From Diplosphaera chodatii (Eukaryota > Chlorophyta > Trebouxiophyceae > Prasiolales > Stichococcaceae), in assembly GCA_032358165.1 (NCBI GenBank), contig JAALGY010000041.1:2108001-2172000 (forward strand): a stretch of DNA of 64,000 nucleotides, in the 5' to 3' direction. The stretch's first letter is position 1. Each line of letters begins with the position of its first letter. The notes below the pieces were generated by a model that saw nothing but the letters and a program-made list of their open reading frames with translations, made no database searches and was not told the DNA's origin. Shown one piece after another: positions 1 to 14,737 of the stretch. A program made the translations under genes and the position numbers.

Positions 1-172
1 AGGGTTCGCAAGCAGCGTCCAGCTGCAATAGCGCCACCGCTGCTGCTCATGTGGCGCCCAGCATGGATGATATGACCAGTGCCGGCCGTTGGCATGGTCG
101 TTCCATTCAGCGACACTCTCGCTGTCCGGCCTCGAGCAGTATTGCGCACAGTCACCCGCTTGTCGGACGCAG

Positions 173-1537
173 ATCGGGAAGGTGACGGCATTGGCGGCAA
201 TTAAGGTGGAGACGATGCAGCCGGCGGACTCGGCGCCAGATGCTGGGCAGGTGATCCGCCATGTTGCTGTGACGCAGAGGCATCAGCCCTGCCACGGCGG
301 CTCTCACGACCACAGCGTTCACCTGTGACAGTCCTGATCCGTGCGGTGCATCTGGGCAGGTGTTGACCACAGTGGAGCTCGCGCCCCTGTGCGCACCGCA
401 CACACGCCCGGGGCGGCCGTCGCCTGTTGCTCAGGTGCGACTCTGTGATGCCAGCCGTGCATGTTGCAAGGCCCGAATCACGCACATGTACGATGCTTTT
501 CAACGATTGGGTTGCTGTGCACATCAAGCCTGCAGCCTTCCCAGCGGTTCTCGGCATGCAACAGGTGCTGACGGAGCAGGTTGGCAGCATCGTGGCGCGG
601 CTGGTGGACACGAAGCAGCTGTGCATCGCGGCAGGCAGGGCGGCGTGGCTGGCGTACCTGGACATCTACATCCTCGACGCAGGTGGGACCACGCTGGGCC
701 CTCCCACCATGTGCGATGTCCATAGTCAACACCACAATCAGCGCGTCACCTTTGCTGCGGACCCGGTGTCATTTCCGGGGTGGTGGAATGGTGAACAACA
801 GGGTAAAAGGACATGCAACCTGCTACAGATGGGTCGCTCCTGGACGCCGCACTGCTGGCGGCGGTCGCTGCGCTGCGCAGCCTGCAGCTCCCGGCGGTAG
901 CGGTGAACGATGAGGGCGCCATCGTGCCGTCGTCAGAGGCGGGGGCAGCCGCAGATGCGCAGCCAGACAGGCAGTGAGCTGTGGCGCCTGCCTGCCTGTA
1001 CTGCACGGCAGCATTGCCCGTGCGCTGCTCAGTGCATGCTGCTGCAAATGCTATGCTGGCAGGGTGTGCTGACTGCAGCGTGACTGCATGCAGAAGCCTA
1101 AGCCTGGCATGCACGCCGGTCAGCCTGACCTGCGGCTTCCATGAGTCCGTACTCATTGTGGACCCATCAGCCGCTGAGGAGCCCCTCCTCAGCTCCACGG
1201 TCGCTGTCATCCTGGACGAAGCCGGAGATCTGCTGGGTGCGGAGTCATCCGCCGAGTTGCCTGCCGTGTGCAGTAGACAGAGCATAGCATATAGGCAGTG
1301 TACAGTGTGCGGCACGTGCCTTGCTCGATGTGGTCATGCATAACCCCGTCTGCATGTGCAGGGCTGCAGAAGCTCGGTGGGCAGCCGCTAAGCACCACAG
1401 CGCAGCTACAGGACTGCATAGCACACGCGCGTCTGCGGCATAGAGAGGTGTCCCACATGCTGCAGCAGCAGCTAGGAGCAGCGGCAGGACCAGCTGCAGG
1501 GACATCAGCAGATGACATGGTCCCCGATGCAACCTGA
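173..1537 (+). CDS. RRP43: Exosome complex component RRP43 (RNase PH-like), 5' partial
   Basis: Exons at 173-250, 360-434, 565-682, 829-973, 1094-1236 and 1362-1537 join in phase to 244 codons and a TGA stop. The product is a non-catalytic RNase PH-fold subunit of the nine-subunit RNA exosome ring, which feeds RNA to the catalytic subunits for 3'-5' decay and rRNA processing. Recognition rests on the run ELAPLCAPH..RPGRP, then AAWLAYLDIYILDADGSLLDAALLAA-type sequence across the 682/829 junction, and SLTCGFHESVLIVDPSAAEE, all typical of RRP43. The N-terminal 20-40 residues of the family are missing. They should lie in 1-172 or left of the window, but I could not choose an exon there. The C-terminal Gln/Ala-rich tail (about 1440-1530) is low complexity. 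It ends tail-to-tail with RAD23, 261 bp apart. Confidence 0.85.
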
Positions 1538-1798
1538 GACGTGTCCAGCTGTGCTGTTTAGTGTACTGATCAAGATGGCGACTGCATCAGGATGAGTGTT
1601 GAGGTGGCTGGTGGTTTGGCATCATGTTGCCCTGATGACCCATGAATACAGCACCAACAACCACCACAGCAATCGAGCTGACTTGTCCACGAGTATTCGG
1701 CAGCATCAGCGACAGCCTTGTTCATGTGTGCACCAAAACATCCCAGTGTGACCCTGCCCTGCCGGTGCACGATAGACAAGCACACGATGATGCCATCT

Positions 1799-4700
1799 TC
1801 ACATATCGTCGTTCATGTTCTCCAGCAGGAAGTTGGCTGCCGCCTCCTCGTTGCGGTCGCATGCGATGAAGGCCTCGATGCACGCCGCGCGTTCGAAGCC
1901 CATGCCCTGCAGCCGCTCGATTGCCGCCGCCTCCTCCTCCGTGACGGCAATCTCTGCAAGAGCATGGTGACAAGTCTTGCTGCAGATAGACGGAGCGCAG
2001 AGGCGACAGGCGCAAGCCCACGTTGCCAGTCGATGCTCATCCCCAGCTTCCCAAGGCAGCAGAAGTGAGCGGGGTGTGCGCGCAGCCGCGGGAGGGTCAT
2101 GGCTGCTGCTGCCGTCTGCGCCAGGCTGTCCCACGCCTTAGACTGCCATGCCTGAGACTCCAAGTCCATCGCTGATACAGCATCCAGTGGGATGGGAAGC
2201 AGGCTCACGGTGGCCGCCGCCGCCGCCGCCGCCGGCGCCCCCGAGCTCGCCCAGGTCCATGCCCTCCTCCCCCATGCCCAGGGCGGCCAGGGCCTCGGGG
2301 TCCACCTCGCCCCCCCCGCCGCCGCCCGCCCCCGCCTCGTTGATCATCCCCAGAAACTCCTCCTGCGGCGGGATTTGATGATGTATACACTGGGGGTATA
2401 CATAAGGTACTCCGCTGGCTGGGAGTGCAGTGTGCCCCAGATGACCGGCCAGTATTAACTACGACGGAGCGTCCGTGGCAAGACGCCTCAGGGACCAGCC
2501 ATGTGCTCAAAGTGGGGGCGGCAACTCACACTGCCGCCTGGCTGGCACTGTATGTGCACACGCCTGGCTCGTGACCCTGAGCATTGCCCATCAAGCTGTT
2601 TGGCGGGATGGTGCACACCTGGTTGGCGTTGATGAGCGCCAGCAGCTGCGGGTTCTGCTTGCCCAGCTCGTTCAGCATCGGCTGCAGGATGTGCGGGTTC
2701 TGCTGCACCACGTGCCGCAGCGCCTGCGAGCCAGCATCAGGGTGTGGAGATTGCACACCGAAGTAGATGGTTGACGGACATCTGAGCAGGTGTATGGCGA
2801 CGCAGGGGGCCGACAACGGGGCGGTTGCCCAGCAATAGTTTGTAGCACCTGAAACTGCTGGTTATGCCGCAGGAAGGCCAGCTGGCCGCCGCCTTGTGAG
2901 CCGCCGCTGCCGCCTCCGCCACCGCCGGCTCCGAAGCTTGGCATACCCTGCATTGATAGGGGTGCCTTCCTCATGCACACCCTGCCCGAGGCGTGCATGT
3001 GGGGACTTGGCCCAGCGACGGGGCATCACAACCTGCCGCACACAGGCTGGAACCGCAGCCCTGCAGCAGAACGGGCAAGTTATACAGATACGTTCCCACC
3101 TGCGGGAACATGTCCAGCGGCTGCGCGTTGGGGCCGCTGGCGGGCGCCTCGCTCGTCGCTGGCTGCGCACCGCCGGCGGCCTGGCCCTGAGCCCCGCTGC
3201 CCTGGCTCTGGCTCGTGCCACCTGCACGCATGGTGGCAACAAGACACGTCGACCGGCAGGTGCGAACAGTGGCGCACAGGGGACCTGCTCATGCTGCCCT
3301 AGCACATTTTGCAGTGTGTTCTGTTTGACCCCGAGAGAGGCATCAGCAGCGCCCCAATGGCCGCTGACTGTGAGCACTGTGGACCTGAAGCGCATAAAGG
3401 AGCAAAGAGCAAGGACATGTGTCGCCAGTCAAGTAGGCGAGTTGCCGCTTCCAGACAGGCTTTGCGGCCTCCCGCCCTTGATGACACCGAGGGTTTTTAG
3501 GCCACCAGGGAGGCGCCAGCCCACGCACCGGGCGCTGTGGCCTGTCCGGGGGGCTGCGGCGCGGCTGCGACGGCGGGCGGCGGCTCCGCGGACTCGGGGA
3601 TGCCGGTCATGAGGTACTCAACCGCGCGGTCGGGGTTGTTGAATGCCGCCCGCATCGCCCGCTGCACCTGCTCCCGCTCGAAGCCCATCTCCACCATCTG
3701 CTCAGGGGACAGGCGGACCAGTCACCCACCATCTAAGCCGATCAACGTGCAGCTCTGCAGTATAACGTCGAAGCAGGGCTCACCACCAAACTTGCACTGG
3801 GGAGGTTCTTACATATGGATGCTGCTGCCAGCTTCGCAGGCGGATATATGCCCGTCTATGCCATGCGAGCAATGCAATCCGTATGCAGCGCTCACCTGGT
3901 CGACCTGCGCGGTCAGCGCTGCGCCGGTGGACAGGCTGGAGGCGGCCGTGGTGAAGGGGTCGCCCTGGCCGGCTGCGGGTGCGGCCGCGGCTGCTGCGGG
4001 CTCGCCCGCCGCCGGCGCCGGCGTCGCAGCAGCAGCTGGCGTCGCCTCAGCAGGAGCGCTGCGCGAGTGGATGTAGCACGACGTGAAGCATCAAGTCAAG
4101 CTACCAGGTGCTCATGCCTGGGCTGGATGAATGGGATGCAGAGGTGCAGGGACTGCACTGCATCATGCACATCATGCTGGCATGTTTGGGGCCGTGAAAT
4201 GTTGCAAACGCACACACCTGGCAGCCGCCTCAGCAGGCGCGGCGGCTGGTGTGCTTGTTGCGGGTGCGGCTGCAGGTGCCTGCCATGCACCACCAGGCAT
4301 GTCAGACGAGAAGCCCGCTGAGCGATGTTGAAACGCATCAAGGCTGGCGTAGCATGGCGCAGAGAGCAGATGTCCAGATGTATCGGGTTTCACCTCGGAC
4401 GCCTGGCGCGTCGGCGCTGCAGGCGTGGGCGCCGGCGCGGCTGCAGGCTTTGCCGGCGACTTTGGCTGCACGCACACATCATTGGCTTGTCAACAATGGA
4501 CATTGAGTGCCTATACTGGGCAGAGTGCAGCCCGCTCAAATGCCACTGCGCCATCCCATACCTTGGTCACCATGACCACCATGAAGCCATTCTCCGACAC
4601 CTTGTTTTCCTCCAGCGTAGTGTCATCCTTCAGTACCTGCAACACTCGGGATGCTCGATAAGCCTCTCAGTGGCTTGCAGTCCTCTACAATGGTACATGC

Positions 4701-5057
4701 GCGCAGCAACATAAATGCGAGCCGCATGAGGTGGGGATCGCTCACCTTGCCCTGGAAGATGATGACCTGACCGTTGGCAGGATATCCGCTGCCCTGCGAC
4801 TTCTCAATCTCCGCCTTGACGTCCGAGACCTGGTGCCAACACAGGCCATGTCGAAAGCTGACAGCAGTACATGTGGGGCAGAACACCATTCTTCTTACAC
4901 TCGACGTGCCGAGGGCGTCTGATACCCCAATGAGTGAACTTCCAAGCGATGGTGCTCGTCTTAATGCTCCTGACCATCAATTGAGCACCTTGGTGGACGC
5001 ATCAAGGTCCAGTTGGAAGTTGCCACCCTGCACAGTTTTGCATGTGACCTTCACCAT
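1799..5057 (-). CDS. RAD23: RAD23 ubiquitin-receptor / nucleotide-excision-repair protein
   Basis: Twelve exons: 5057-4989, 4829-4746, 4636-4562, 4465-4394, 4279-4218, 4058-3896, 3697-3529, 3221-3100, 2947-2849, 2723-2619, 2362-2209, 1953-1799, giving 442 aa. The domain order is that of RAD23: N-terminal ubiquitin-like domain (exons 1-3, starting [15 protein letters not shown]), Ala/Pro/Thr-rich linker, UBA1 (exon 7, [15 protein letters not shown]), Gly-rich linker, XPC/Rad4-binding STI1-like domain (exons 9-10, [17 protein letters not shown]), Gly/Glu linker and C-terminal UBA2 (exon 12, [20 protein letters not shown]). It shuttles polyubiquitylated proteins to the proteasome and stabilises XPC/Rad4 in DNA repair. 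In the family the UBL binds proteasome receptors and the UBAs bind ubiquitin. The start ATG is followed directly by the UBL. It is divergent from adenosine kinase across 256 bp. Ten of eleven donors begin GTG. Confidence 0.95.
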
Positions 5058-7392
<2,335 letters not shown>

Positions 7393-7552
7393 TCCTGGGG
7401 CTGAAATTGCAGCATAATGGCTTCGGCAGCACTTCACTGGCATTTCAGCAGGGGCCGACACTGCTTTGTTCAGAACCACCATTCTTTTGAAGCATCAAAT
7501 AGCCTGATCGGGCAAGGGTAATGTACATTCGCACAGAGCGAACCAAGAGCAC

Positions 7553-9032
7553 TCACAGAACCGAAGTGTGTGCACTGGGTTTCTGCCGCTTTGCTGTGCT
7601 GTGCTTGCCGCTCAAGCTGCCATTTGAATCTGTCGATGCCGTCTGCTTCCCTTGCCTCAGAGCAGCACGCTGTCGCTTGCCCAGCTTGCTCTGCTTCTGC
7701 TTCTGCTTCTGCCCCTCGCCGCCTGGCGCGCCCTTTGCATGCTGCCGCTGCTGACGCCGCCGCCGCTTGGCTGCGCCGCTGCCTTTGCTCAGCACCTGCG
7801 GCTGTGGTGCAGATGAGCCGTCGTGAGGCTGTTTGCGCTGCTGCAGCCGCTGTATGCGCTCCTGGTGTGTCTCCACATTCTGCACATAACCAGAGGCGCT
7901 TCACTCATTTTCTGTGTACACCACAAGGAGAGCTGTCCAGCCAGCGACTGCTTGGTACCAACGAGCTGCATGTGATCAGCTGCGTGCACACAAAGGCCAC
8001 CTCGTCGTTCGCCAGCTGGTCTGCGAAGCAGATGGGTTCTGTTGGCTCTTCGCCTGAGCCTGCGAAGCAGCACAGCGTCCATGAGGCTACCATGAATGTT
8101 CATCTGTCTCTCACCACCCACACGGCACCAAGCATGATGTGCCCCGTGACGACAGCAGTGTCCGACCATGTGCACCTTTGACCTTACGCAGATGCCGCTT
8201 TGAGGCGATGTGCTGCTGTAGCGCCAGTGCGTTGAGTAGCAGTTTGCCATCACATGCACGGCACTTGAGTGCCCGGCCCGTCGGCTTGTGGTCTACATCT
8301 GCATCCTCCGTCTCCAACCAGCTCCTGTCACGTGCAGACAGCGCTGCGCTGATGTTGCGACGCCAGCAACACATGCGTTGTGAAGGCAGAATACACATCA
8401 TGCAAGTGATGGCATGGCGCCAGCTGCTGGAGCCTCACTGTTTCAGCTCTTCCAAATCCTCGTCCTCATTTGCACTGTCGAAATCCTCCTCTGACAGGTC
8501 TTCTAGCCGCCGGCGCCCCAGGGGTTCACTGACTGGAGCAGGAGTGCCAGTCCAAGTTTTGGGTTGAGATGGGAGCACACCACCAGAGAGCTGCCCTCTA
8601 CCTGCGGATTGCTGTCAAACTTTTTCACATGGAATTGCACTTACCTTCTGACTCGTAGCCGCCTGAGCTGCCTTCCTCTGGGTCGCTATTGTCGTCGCTG
8701 CTGTTGCCACCGCTGGGTTCTGCGGAACCTGGTGCTGCGTTCCCTGGGGCTGTCGGCTCACGGGTGTCTGCATCGCTGTCACTGCTGGCGCCAGTGTCTG
8801 CCACATGCTCGCCTGAACAAACAAACCCTGACATACGATCATCGAGACACTACTTGAGGCTCCCCTGGTGGCAGTACATTGGCAATGCATGCAATTGCGC
8901 CGTCCACCCAGCGGTGGCTTTACAACACATCAGGCCACCTTCATGCTGCGGATTGCTGCTGTCGTCGTCACTGCTATCGCTGGCACCGCCGTCCTCGCCG
9001 TGCACATGCAGCCAGTCCCGCCGCTTGTACAT
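7553..9032 (-). CDS. U1-type C2H2 zinc-finger protein, basic C-terminus
   Basis: Six exons: 9032-8939, 8812-8645, 8601-8439, 8324-8176, 8059-8001, 7879-7553, giving 319 aa. The first 130 residues are acidic and Ser/Asp-rich (for example SDSSDDDSS). One zinc finger follows in exon 4, CRACDGKLLLNALALQQHIASKRH, with the CxxC, x12, HxxxxxH spacing of the U1/matrin class that binds RNA or RNA-protein particles. Exon 5 holds EPICFADQLANDEVAF, and the last exon is a strongly basic Gln/Lys/Arg-rich tail that looks like a nuclear or nucleolar signal. The acidic-finger-basic layout suggests a nucleolar or pre-rRNA-associated protein, but I cannot name an orthologue. Intron 2 (8644-8602) is only 43 bp. 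The start at 9032 is the first usable ATG; an upstream exon is possible. It ends tail-to-tail with ADK, 160 bp apart. Confidence 0.72.
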
Positions 9033-9389
9033 GCTGCCGCTTGATCAGCCCTGGCGGCTCCCGTCCCTGTTGCTGCTTTGCCTGCAACAGACGACTTCCT
9101 GCCGGCGCGATGCAAGCAGACAGGCTGGAAGTGAGTGGATGGAGACAGCAAAGTGCGGGAGCAAACGCTGAAATGCTGATCTGGCTGATGTCGGACTTCC
9201 TACAGGCTGCATGCATTGCAATGTATACACAGCCTCACAATTGTGTTCCAGTGCAAGCAAACACTCACCAACGTCAAAGGTGGAAAGACAGCAGCAGTAC
9301 GGTCTCATACACCTCTACCTGAATCTGAGCGACAGAGTTTGCTTGATGTACTGCACAGCCGCGACGGCAACACACAGCCCACCAGTGTC
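9033..9389. promoter_or_regulatory. Divergent intergenic region, zinc-finger gene / CwfJ gene
   Basis: These 357 bp separate two start codons pointing away from each other. Open frames here have no family match. No clear TATA or repeat was seen. An upstream non-coding or signal-like exon of the zinc-finger gene could lie near 9100. Confidence 0.4.
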
Positions 9390-12300
9390 ATGTCCACCGT
9401 CAAGGTGCTCGTCAGCGGAGATCCACAGGGCAAATTGGGCGCGCTGTTCAAGCGAGTGGCAGCAGTCAACAAGTCGAACGGACCATTTGACTACCTCTTC
9501 TGCGTGGGGTCCTTCTTTCCGCCATCAGGTGCCGCATGAACGGTTGTATTTGGGCAGAGTTCTTATCATGCGCCTGAGAGCATGCATTCCTTGAGCTCAC
9601 ATGCAGCAACGCAGTCAGCGATCAGCCCTTTGGACGCCGCTGCACTGCTATGCAAGCCTAGCACACGCCGATGCGCCCATGCGGTTCTTTGATGCAGATC
9701 CTGAGGGCGACATAGAGGACCCTGATCAGGAGCTACTAGAGTATGTGACCCGGAATCGCGATGTGCCCATCCCAACGTACTTCATAGGCGGCTTCGGCCG
9801 CGGCAGGTAAGCGGCGCGGGGCACAGCACAGCATGAAACCTTAATGCTAGAGGACCTGTACAACCTCCGGGACCAGTGCTGTTGGCGCTACCATGCTGCG
9901 GTCCCGCCCAGTCCTGCAAGTACAGGTGCCCACGCCACTTGCAGTGATGCGGCGTTGGCGGCGCTGGCGGGGACGGCCGACTCGAAGCTGCACTACTTGG
10001 GCGCGGCAGGCGTCGCAAAGCTACGGGGGCTGAATGTGGCCTTTCTGGACGGCCTTGCGCCTCCAGCAAATGGCGCCGTGCCCGCACACAGCCAGCACAG
10101 CTGCCGCTACCACTCGCAGGTAGGATTTTCTTGCAACACGACCAGCGGTTGACGCAGTACATGGCAACAACTGGGCACTGGTATAGTGAGCCCACACTGT
10201 TGTACTACGCGATGCAAGTAGCGAAGCACAGGCGCCACTGAGGGACCAACCATGCAGCACAAATGCTGCTGAGGTTGCCATCTGCTTAGCCTGCACCATG
10301 TTACTCACGAGCCTGCGCATGGCCGAGCAGGCGGACGTGACCAGAGTCACGACAGAGGTGGAGCAGTCGGAGGGGGACATCGACCTGCTGCTCACCTGCG
10401 AGTGGCCTGCAGAGGTGACCAGCAGCCTGCCAGCGGCATCCGCGCCCGCTGGACTTGACACGAGCGGCAGTGATGTCGTGGCGAGGCTCGCAGTCAGCGT
10501 GCGGCCCAGGTGGGGATAGCATGCCAACGCCTTTGGACATGGCAGGATGGGTCTTCATTTGTCATCCTGTAACACTGCTGCTGCGGTGGCCAAACACAGA
10601 GTGGCTCTTGCGAGGGCGTGTTTGCCTGAGGCGTATACATGACCATGATGGGATCAGGAGGAAGGGAAGAAGGTTTCATGAGTGCGTTGCATGCTGCAGG
10701 TACCACTTCAGCGGCGGCAAGGGCGTCTTCTGGGCGCGGCCGCCGTACATGAACAAGGACCTGGGCGCGGGGGCGCACGCCACCCGCTTCGTCGGCCTGG
10801 CAGCAGTGGGTACGGCTTCTTGCTGCTGTATTCTTATGGCACTTGGCTGGTGTGCATACATGAAAGCTGAAAGCTGCGCAGGTTGCATGGACGCTGTTAG
10901 GATCCTGCAGGGGCACCCCTCCGAAAGGACATCCCTCACTCGTTCCATGCAGCCTTGGCTGTGCTAGTTGCCAAAATCACGAAGACAAGTTACAAGTTTG
11001 GCTTTGCTGCGGCTGTCTCACACAGCATTCAAGCTGTTTACTGTCGGACAGCAGCAATCAAGGCCGGGGTGGATGACAAGATGACATCATGCCAATGCTT
11101 GCAGGCAACACAGCGAAGCAGAAGTCGCTGCATGCTTTGGGGCTCGTCCCCGCAGCGGCCATGCTGGACAGGACGCCGCTCACAGCGCAGCCGCCGGATG
11201 CCACGCCGTCGCCGTATGACGCGGCTGCGGACCGCCGGAAGCGGTCAGCGTCACAGACACACGATCAGCAGCTGGGTGAGCGGGCTCGTGCCGACGCCAG
11301 CCGCCCTTAACAGCTGTATTCGGGAAACAGCAGCTGGCTCGTCCTGACGAGCACCGGTGTTGATGGCTTCTCTGGGAGTGCGGGGTCAACATTCGAGGGC
11401 CAGCAGACCCGGTGCAGCGGTGACAACTGGTTGGCCAGATCGGACAGATAACCCGAGGCACTGTCGACATGCGCAGGGGTGCAGGACTGGCGGTGGCAGG
11501 ACCGCAAGAAGTCGCGGCAGCACGCGCCGCCCAGCCTGGGCCGGCCCGGCGTCGTGAAAGGTAGCTGGGTTGCAGAAGTACATTGTATGGTGCAAAGCTT
11601 GCCAGCTGTGCGCTACCTCCCTTGCATGGCGTCCTGACATCTCCTGGGCTCGTGCCTCTGTCTGCACCGTCTGCAAAGCGAGTCGGTTATTGGAGGACTG
11701 CACGCGCAGCAGGCTTGCGTGCTGCCTGTCACGCTGCATCATCATGCTGCAGAAGGCAGGCTGGGTTTGAGCTTGTCAAGTGGCTTGGTGATGCTGCGCA
11801 GACGATGCCGCCAGCATTTACGTGCGCAATCTGCCGTTCCACGCGACGGAGGCGGACCTGGAGGCCTTCTTCTGCCAGGCGGGCCCCGTCGCCGACATCA
11901 GGAGAGGCGCCAATGCTGAGGGTGAGCGGCCTCCACCCCTACCTGAAGACTGACAGCACGTGGTCTGGATGATGTGGGATGGCAGGTTCTGGGCCTGGGC
12001 TGACGATGCGCAGTCATCCAAAGAGGTGCGACATGACACATCCAGTGATGTTGTCACCCGCTGACATCCTGAGCATTGGTCCGCGGCGCAGGCAAGCTCA
12101 ACGGCTTCGGGCACATACAGTTCGCGGATGCCGAGGCGGTGCAGCGGGCGCTGGCGCTGCACGGGTCGGACCTCATGGGGCGCGAGATCTTCGTGGACGC
12201 CGCCTCCAACCGGCCTGGGCCCGCGCCCCTTCCGGCGGGGCGCCGCGTGGAGGGCTGCTGGTTCTGCCTCAGCAACCCCAACGCCGACGTGGAGCTGGTT

Positions 12301-13626
12301 GCCAGCGTGGGTGCGCTTGTGCCGCCCTCTCTTTGACGCGCCCTGTCTGGTCATGCGTTGCAGCAAGATGGCAGCTCGCTAGGGCACAGACGAGCTTGCA
12401 TGTTATTACAGTAAGTGTCAGGGAGCTAGGCCGAGTATGCTGTTCATGTGATGATTTCTTGTGGCCTAGGTGTTTCCAAGTGAGTGTGTTCATCAGTGTG
12501 CACTGGATGTGCAGGTGAGGAGTCCTATGTGGCGGTGGACAAAGGCGCCATCGACGACGGCCATGTGCTGGTGCTGCCCATCGAGCACTTCCCCAACAGC
12601 CTGGGCGTGCCCGCCAGCACCTACGCCGAGATGGACCGCTACCTGTCGGCGCTCCGGTCCTGCTACGCAGCGCAGGCAAGCGCTACGTCGGTAACATCCT
12701 CGGCATGCACAATCGCCCACGACATCCGTCACATTTCCTACAGTCTAAACTAAGGCTGCATGTCAGCATGCATGTGCAGAAGGCAGCTGGTGTCAAAAGC
12801 CGGTCCTCAACAGTAGACACATACTTCTGCTTGTGTTACAGGGCAAGGAGGCGGTGGCCTTCGAGCGCTTCATGGCATTCCGTAAATCTGGCGGCAACCA
12901 CTGCCACATCAACGTGGTGCCTGTGCCGGCGTCTACCGCCGCGACAGCGCGCCCCACCTTCGAGAAGGCAGCGGCGGCAGTTGGCGCCGAGTTCACAGAG
13001 CTGCCGAAAAGCAGCGGCGAGGTGTGCGGCACTGTGCCAATTGCAGCTTCCGCTTGCATTTGCACAAAAGCGATGCGGCGTGTTTACAATGCCTGCAAAC
13101 ACTTGGAGTGGCCGGGTGCCCAGGGGGTCATGCTGCCGAGCAGCGCTCTGCACCAGCAGTCGGACTGGCTAGAGACAGATGGAACTAATGTTTGTTTCAT
13201 GCAAGATAGGCATCACGGAAGGCGCTGCAGGATGCAGTTGGTGAGGCGGAGTTCCTGCGGGTGGTGCTGCCAGACGGCACGCAGCTGGTGCATGCAATCC
13301 CGCGGGGCGAGCGCTTCCCCATCAACTTTGGGCGGGACGTCGCAGCAGCCATCGCGGGCACACCAGAGAGGTGGGCTGCGTGTTGATGCGTTACAAGCCA
13401 TGATGTTTGGTGCACTATGTGTCTTCATCTTTACCAGGCCCCTCAAGAAAGCAATACTTTTACTGAATCAAGAATGACATGTACATGTGCTCAAAACCAC
13501 CATGCTTGATGTCTGCTCGACTGCTGCAGGGCGGACTGGAAGAAGTGTGCGGTGTCTCCAGCAGAGGAGACAGCCCGCACCGAGCGCTTCAAGGCCGCTT
13601 TCAAGGCGCATGACATCATGCAGTGA
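9390..13626 (+). CDS. CWF19L1: CWF19L1/CwfJ-family protein with an internal RRM
   Basis: Thirteen exons: 9390-9528, 9698-9806, 9945-10119, 10331-10509, 10700-10809, 11105-11275, 11477-11560, 11802-11921, 12092-12310, 12515-12675, 12842-13021, 13210-13370, 13530-13626, giving 634 aa. The N-terminal third is the degenerate metallophosphatase-like part (VLVSGDPQGKLGALF; YLFCVGSFF; DLLLTCEWP). Then comes FSGGKGVFWARPPY and a linker. The middle is an RRM with RNP2 IYVRNL (exon 8) and RNP1 LNGFGHIQF (exon 9). The last part is CwfJ_C1 (CWFCL, HVLVLPIEHFPNS) and CwfJ_C2 (GNHCHINVVPVP; RADWKKC). Family members are linked to spliceosome disassembly and lariat turnover. Plant relatives I know carry CCCH fingers where this RRM sits. 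Intron 10 starts with GC (CAG|GCAAGC at 12676). Confidence 0.93.
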
Positions 13627-13783
13627 AGCAGACCCGCAGCACCATCCTGCAGGCTTTCGTCCAGCACTGGCTAGCATTGGCGCCCAGCTTGGCCGTCAGG
13701 TTGCTTCCTGGTGTCATGTCCCAACGGTAACATGGCCGGGCCGCTGCGATGTCAGACGGGGCCGCGGTCACAGTGCCGCAGAA

Positions 13784-14372
13784 TCACATTGTGGTATCCT
13801 GGCCCATCACGTAGCCGGCATGCGCGAGCGCCCCCAGCACCGCCCCGCCGAACACGATGTCGCGTGTGCGCGGTGCCACGCGGCCCGCCAGCCCAAGGCG
13901 CACTGCACACATAACCCTAAAACTCAATCCGCTCGTGCATTCGAGCGGTTAACGCATGCTTATCGACTAAAAGACACCATCCAGTGCATTCATGATAAAG
14001 GCAATGAGACTTGTGTGATGGCTGCTACTATGTGCGTGGTGCATTGCCACAGGCAGCGAAGGGAGGCCGCTGCAAGGAGTGCGCACGTAGTGAGAGCGCA
14101 GGAATGTACACCAGCGGCACCAGCTTGCTATAACCGAATTCGCGAGGCTTCCTGTGCAGCAGCAAGAGGGCGATCATGCCATGATGGGAATTTATGTGCA
14201 CAAACCTGACATGCCACTGGTGCATGCAGCATTACTCAGGTGGTCAGTATGTTCCACGTCCATCACACAAAGGAACCATGATCAAAGCAGCATCGCGTCA
14301 CCTCTCTTTGTTCAACCGGCGCAACTTGTCCTCTTCAGGTTCCCCGGGTGCATCAATCTGCGCCTGCGACAT
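13784..14372 (-). CDS. Small 84-aa putative membrane protein, unknown family
   Basis: Three exons, 14372-14302, 14151-14087 and 13902-13784, join in phase to 84 codons. The protein starts MSQAQIDAPGEPEEDKLRR, a charged soluble segment, passes through a GYSKLVPLVYIPALSL hydrophobic stretch and a short basic loop, and ends with one likely membrane helix (DIVFGGAVLGALAHAGYVM) and MGQDTTM. Length and layout recall small mitochondrial or thylakoid inner-membrane subunits and assembly factors, but I do not recognise the family. Support comes from phase-consistent GT-AG sites, a clear ATG and the gene filling the space between CwfJ (157 bp tail-to-tail) and DDX24 (365 bp head-to-head). Confidence 0.58.
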
Positions 14373-14737
14373 TGCCGCACTGCTGGCGGTGCAGATCAAA
14401 GTTGGCAAACCAGAGGCAGCGCCATCTGCAGCAAACCCTCACAGGTTGCCAGCCTACTCCACAACACTGTCAAGTGTGATACAGTTGTGCCTGAATGAGT
14501 TCGATAGTCATGCACCCGACGGGGCAGCCAGCGGCTACTCCTGCCCTGCAGCATTGCTCGTCTCGGAGCAGGCCGCCAGGCTTTCAGATCACTGGGTTCG
14601 TCGTGCAGCAGCAACTAGCTCTGCACATACGATAGCTCAGCTCATGTCAGAGGTGGCTGGCTCCTAGAAGCCACTCCTCATTGGTGCAGTCACTTCTGTG
14701 TTGAACATGCAATCCCTGTGAGAGATTGAGGTGCAGC
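14373..14737. promoter_or_regulatory. Divergent intergenic region, 84-aa gene / DDX24
   Basis: These 365 bp lie between two outward-facing start codons. Short open frames on both strands show no family sequence. I see no repeat or TATA box. Confidence 0.4.

Noticed and set aside
13914..13925. CCCTAAA near the start of a short intron, recalling plant telomere repeats.
   Set aside because: There is only a single copy, inside an intron of the 84-aa gene.
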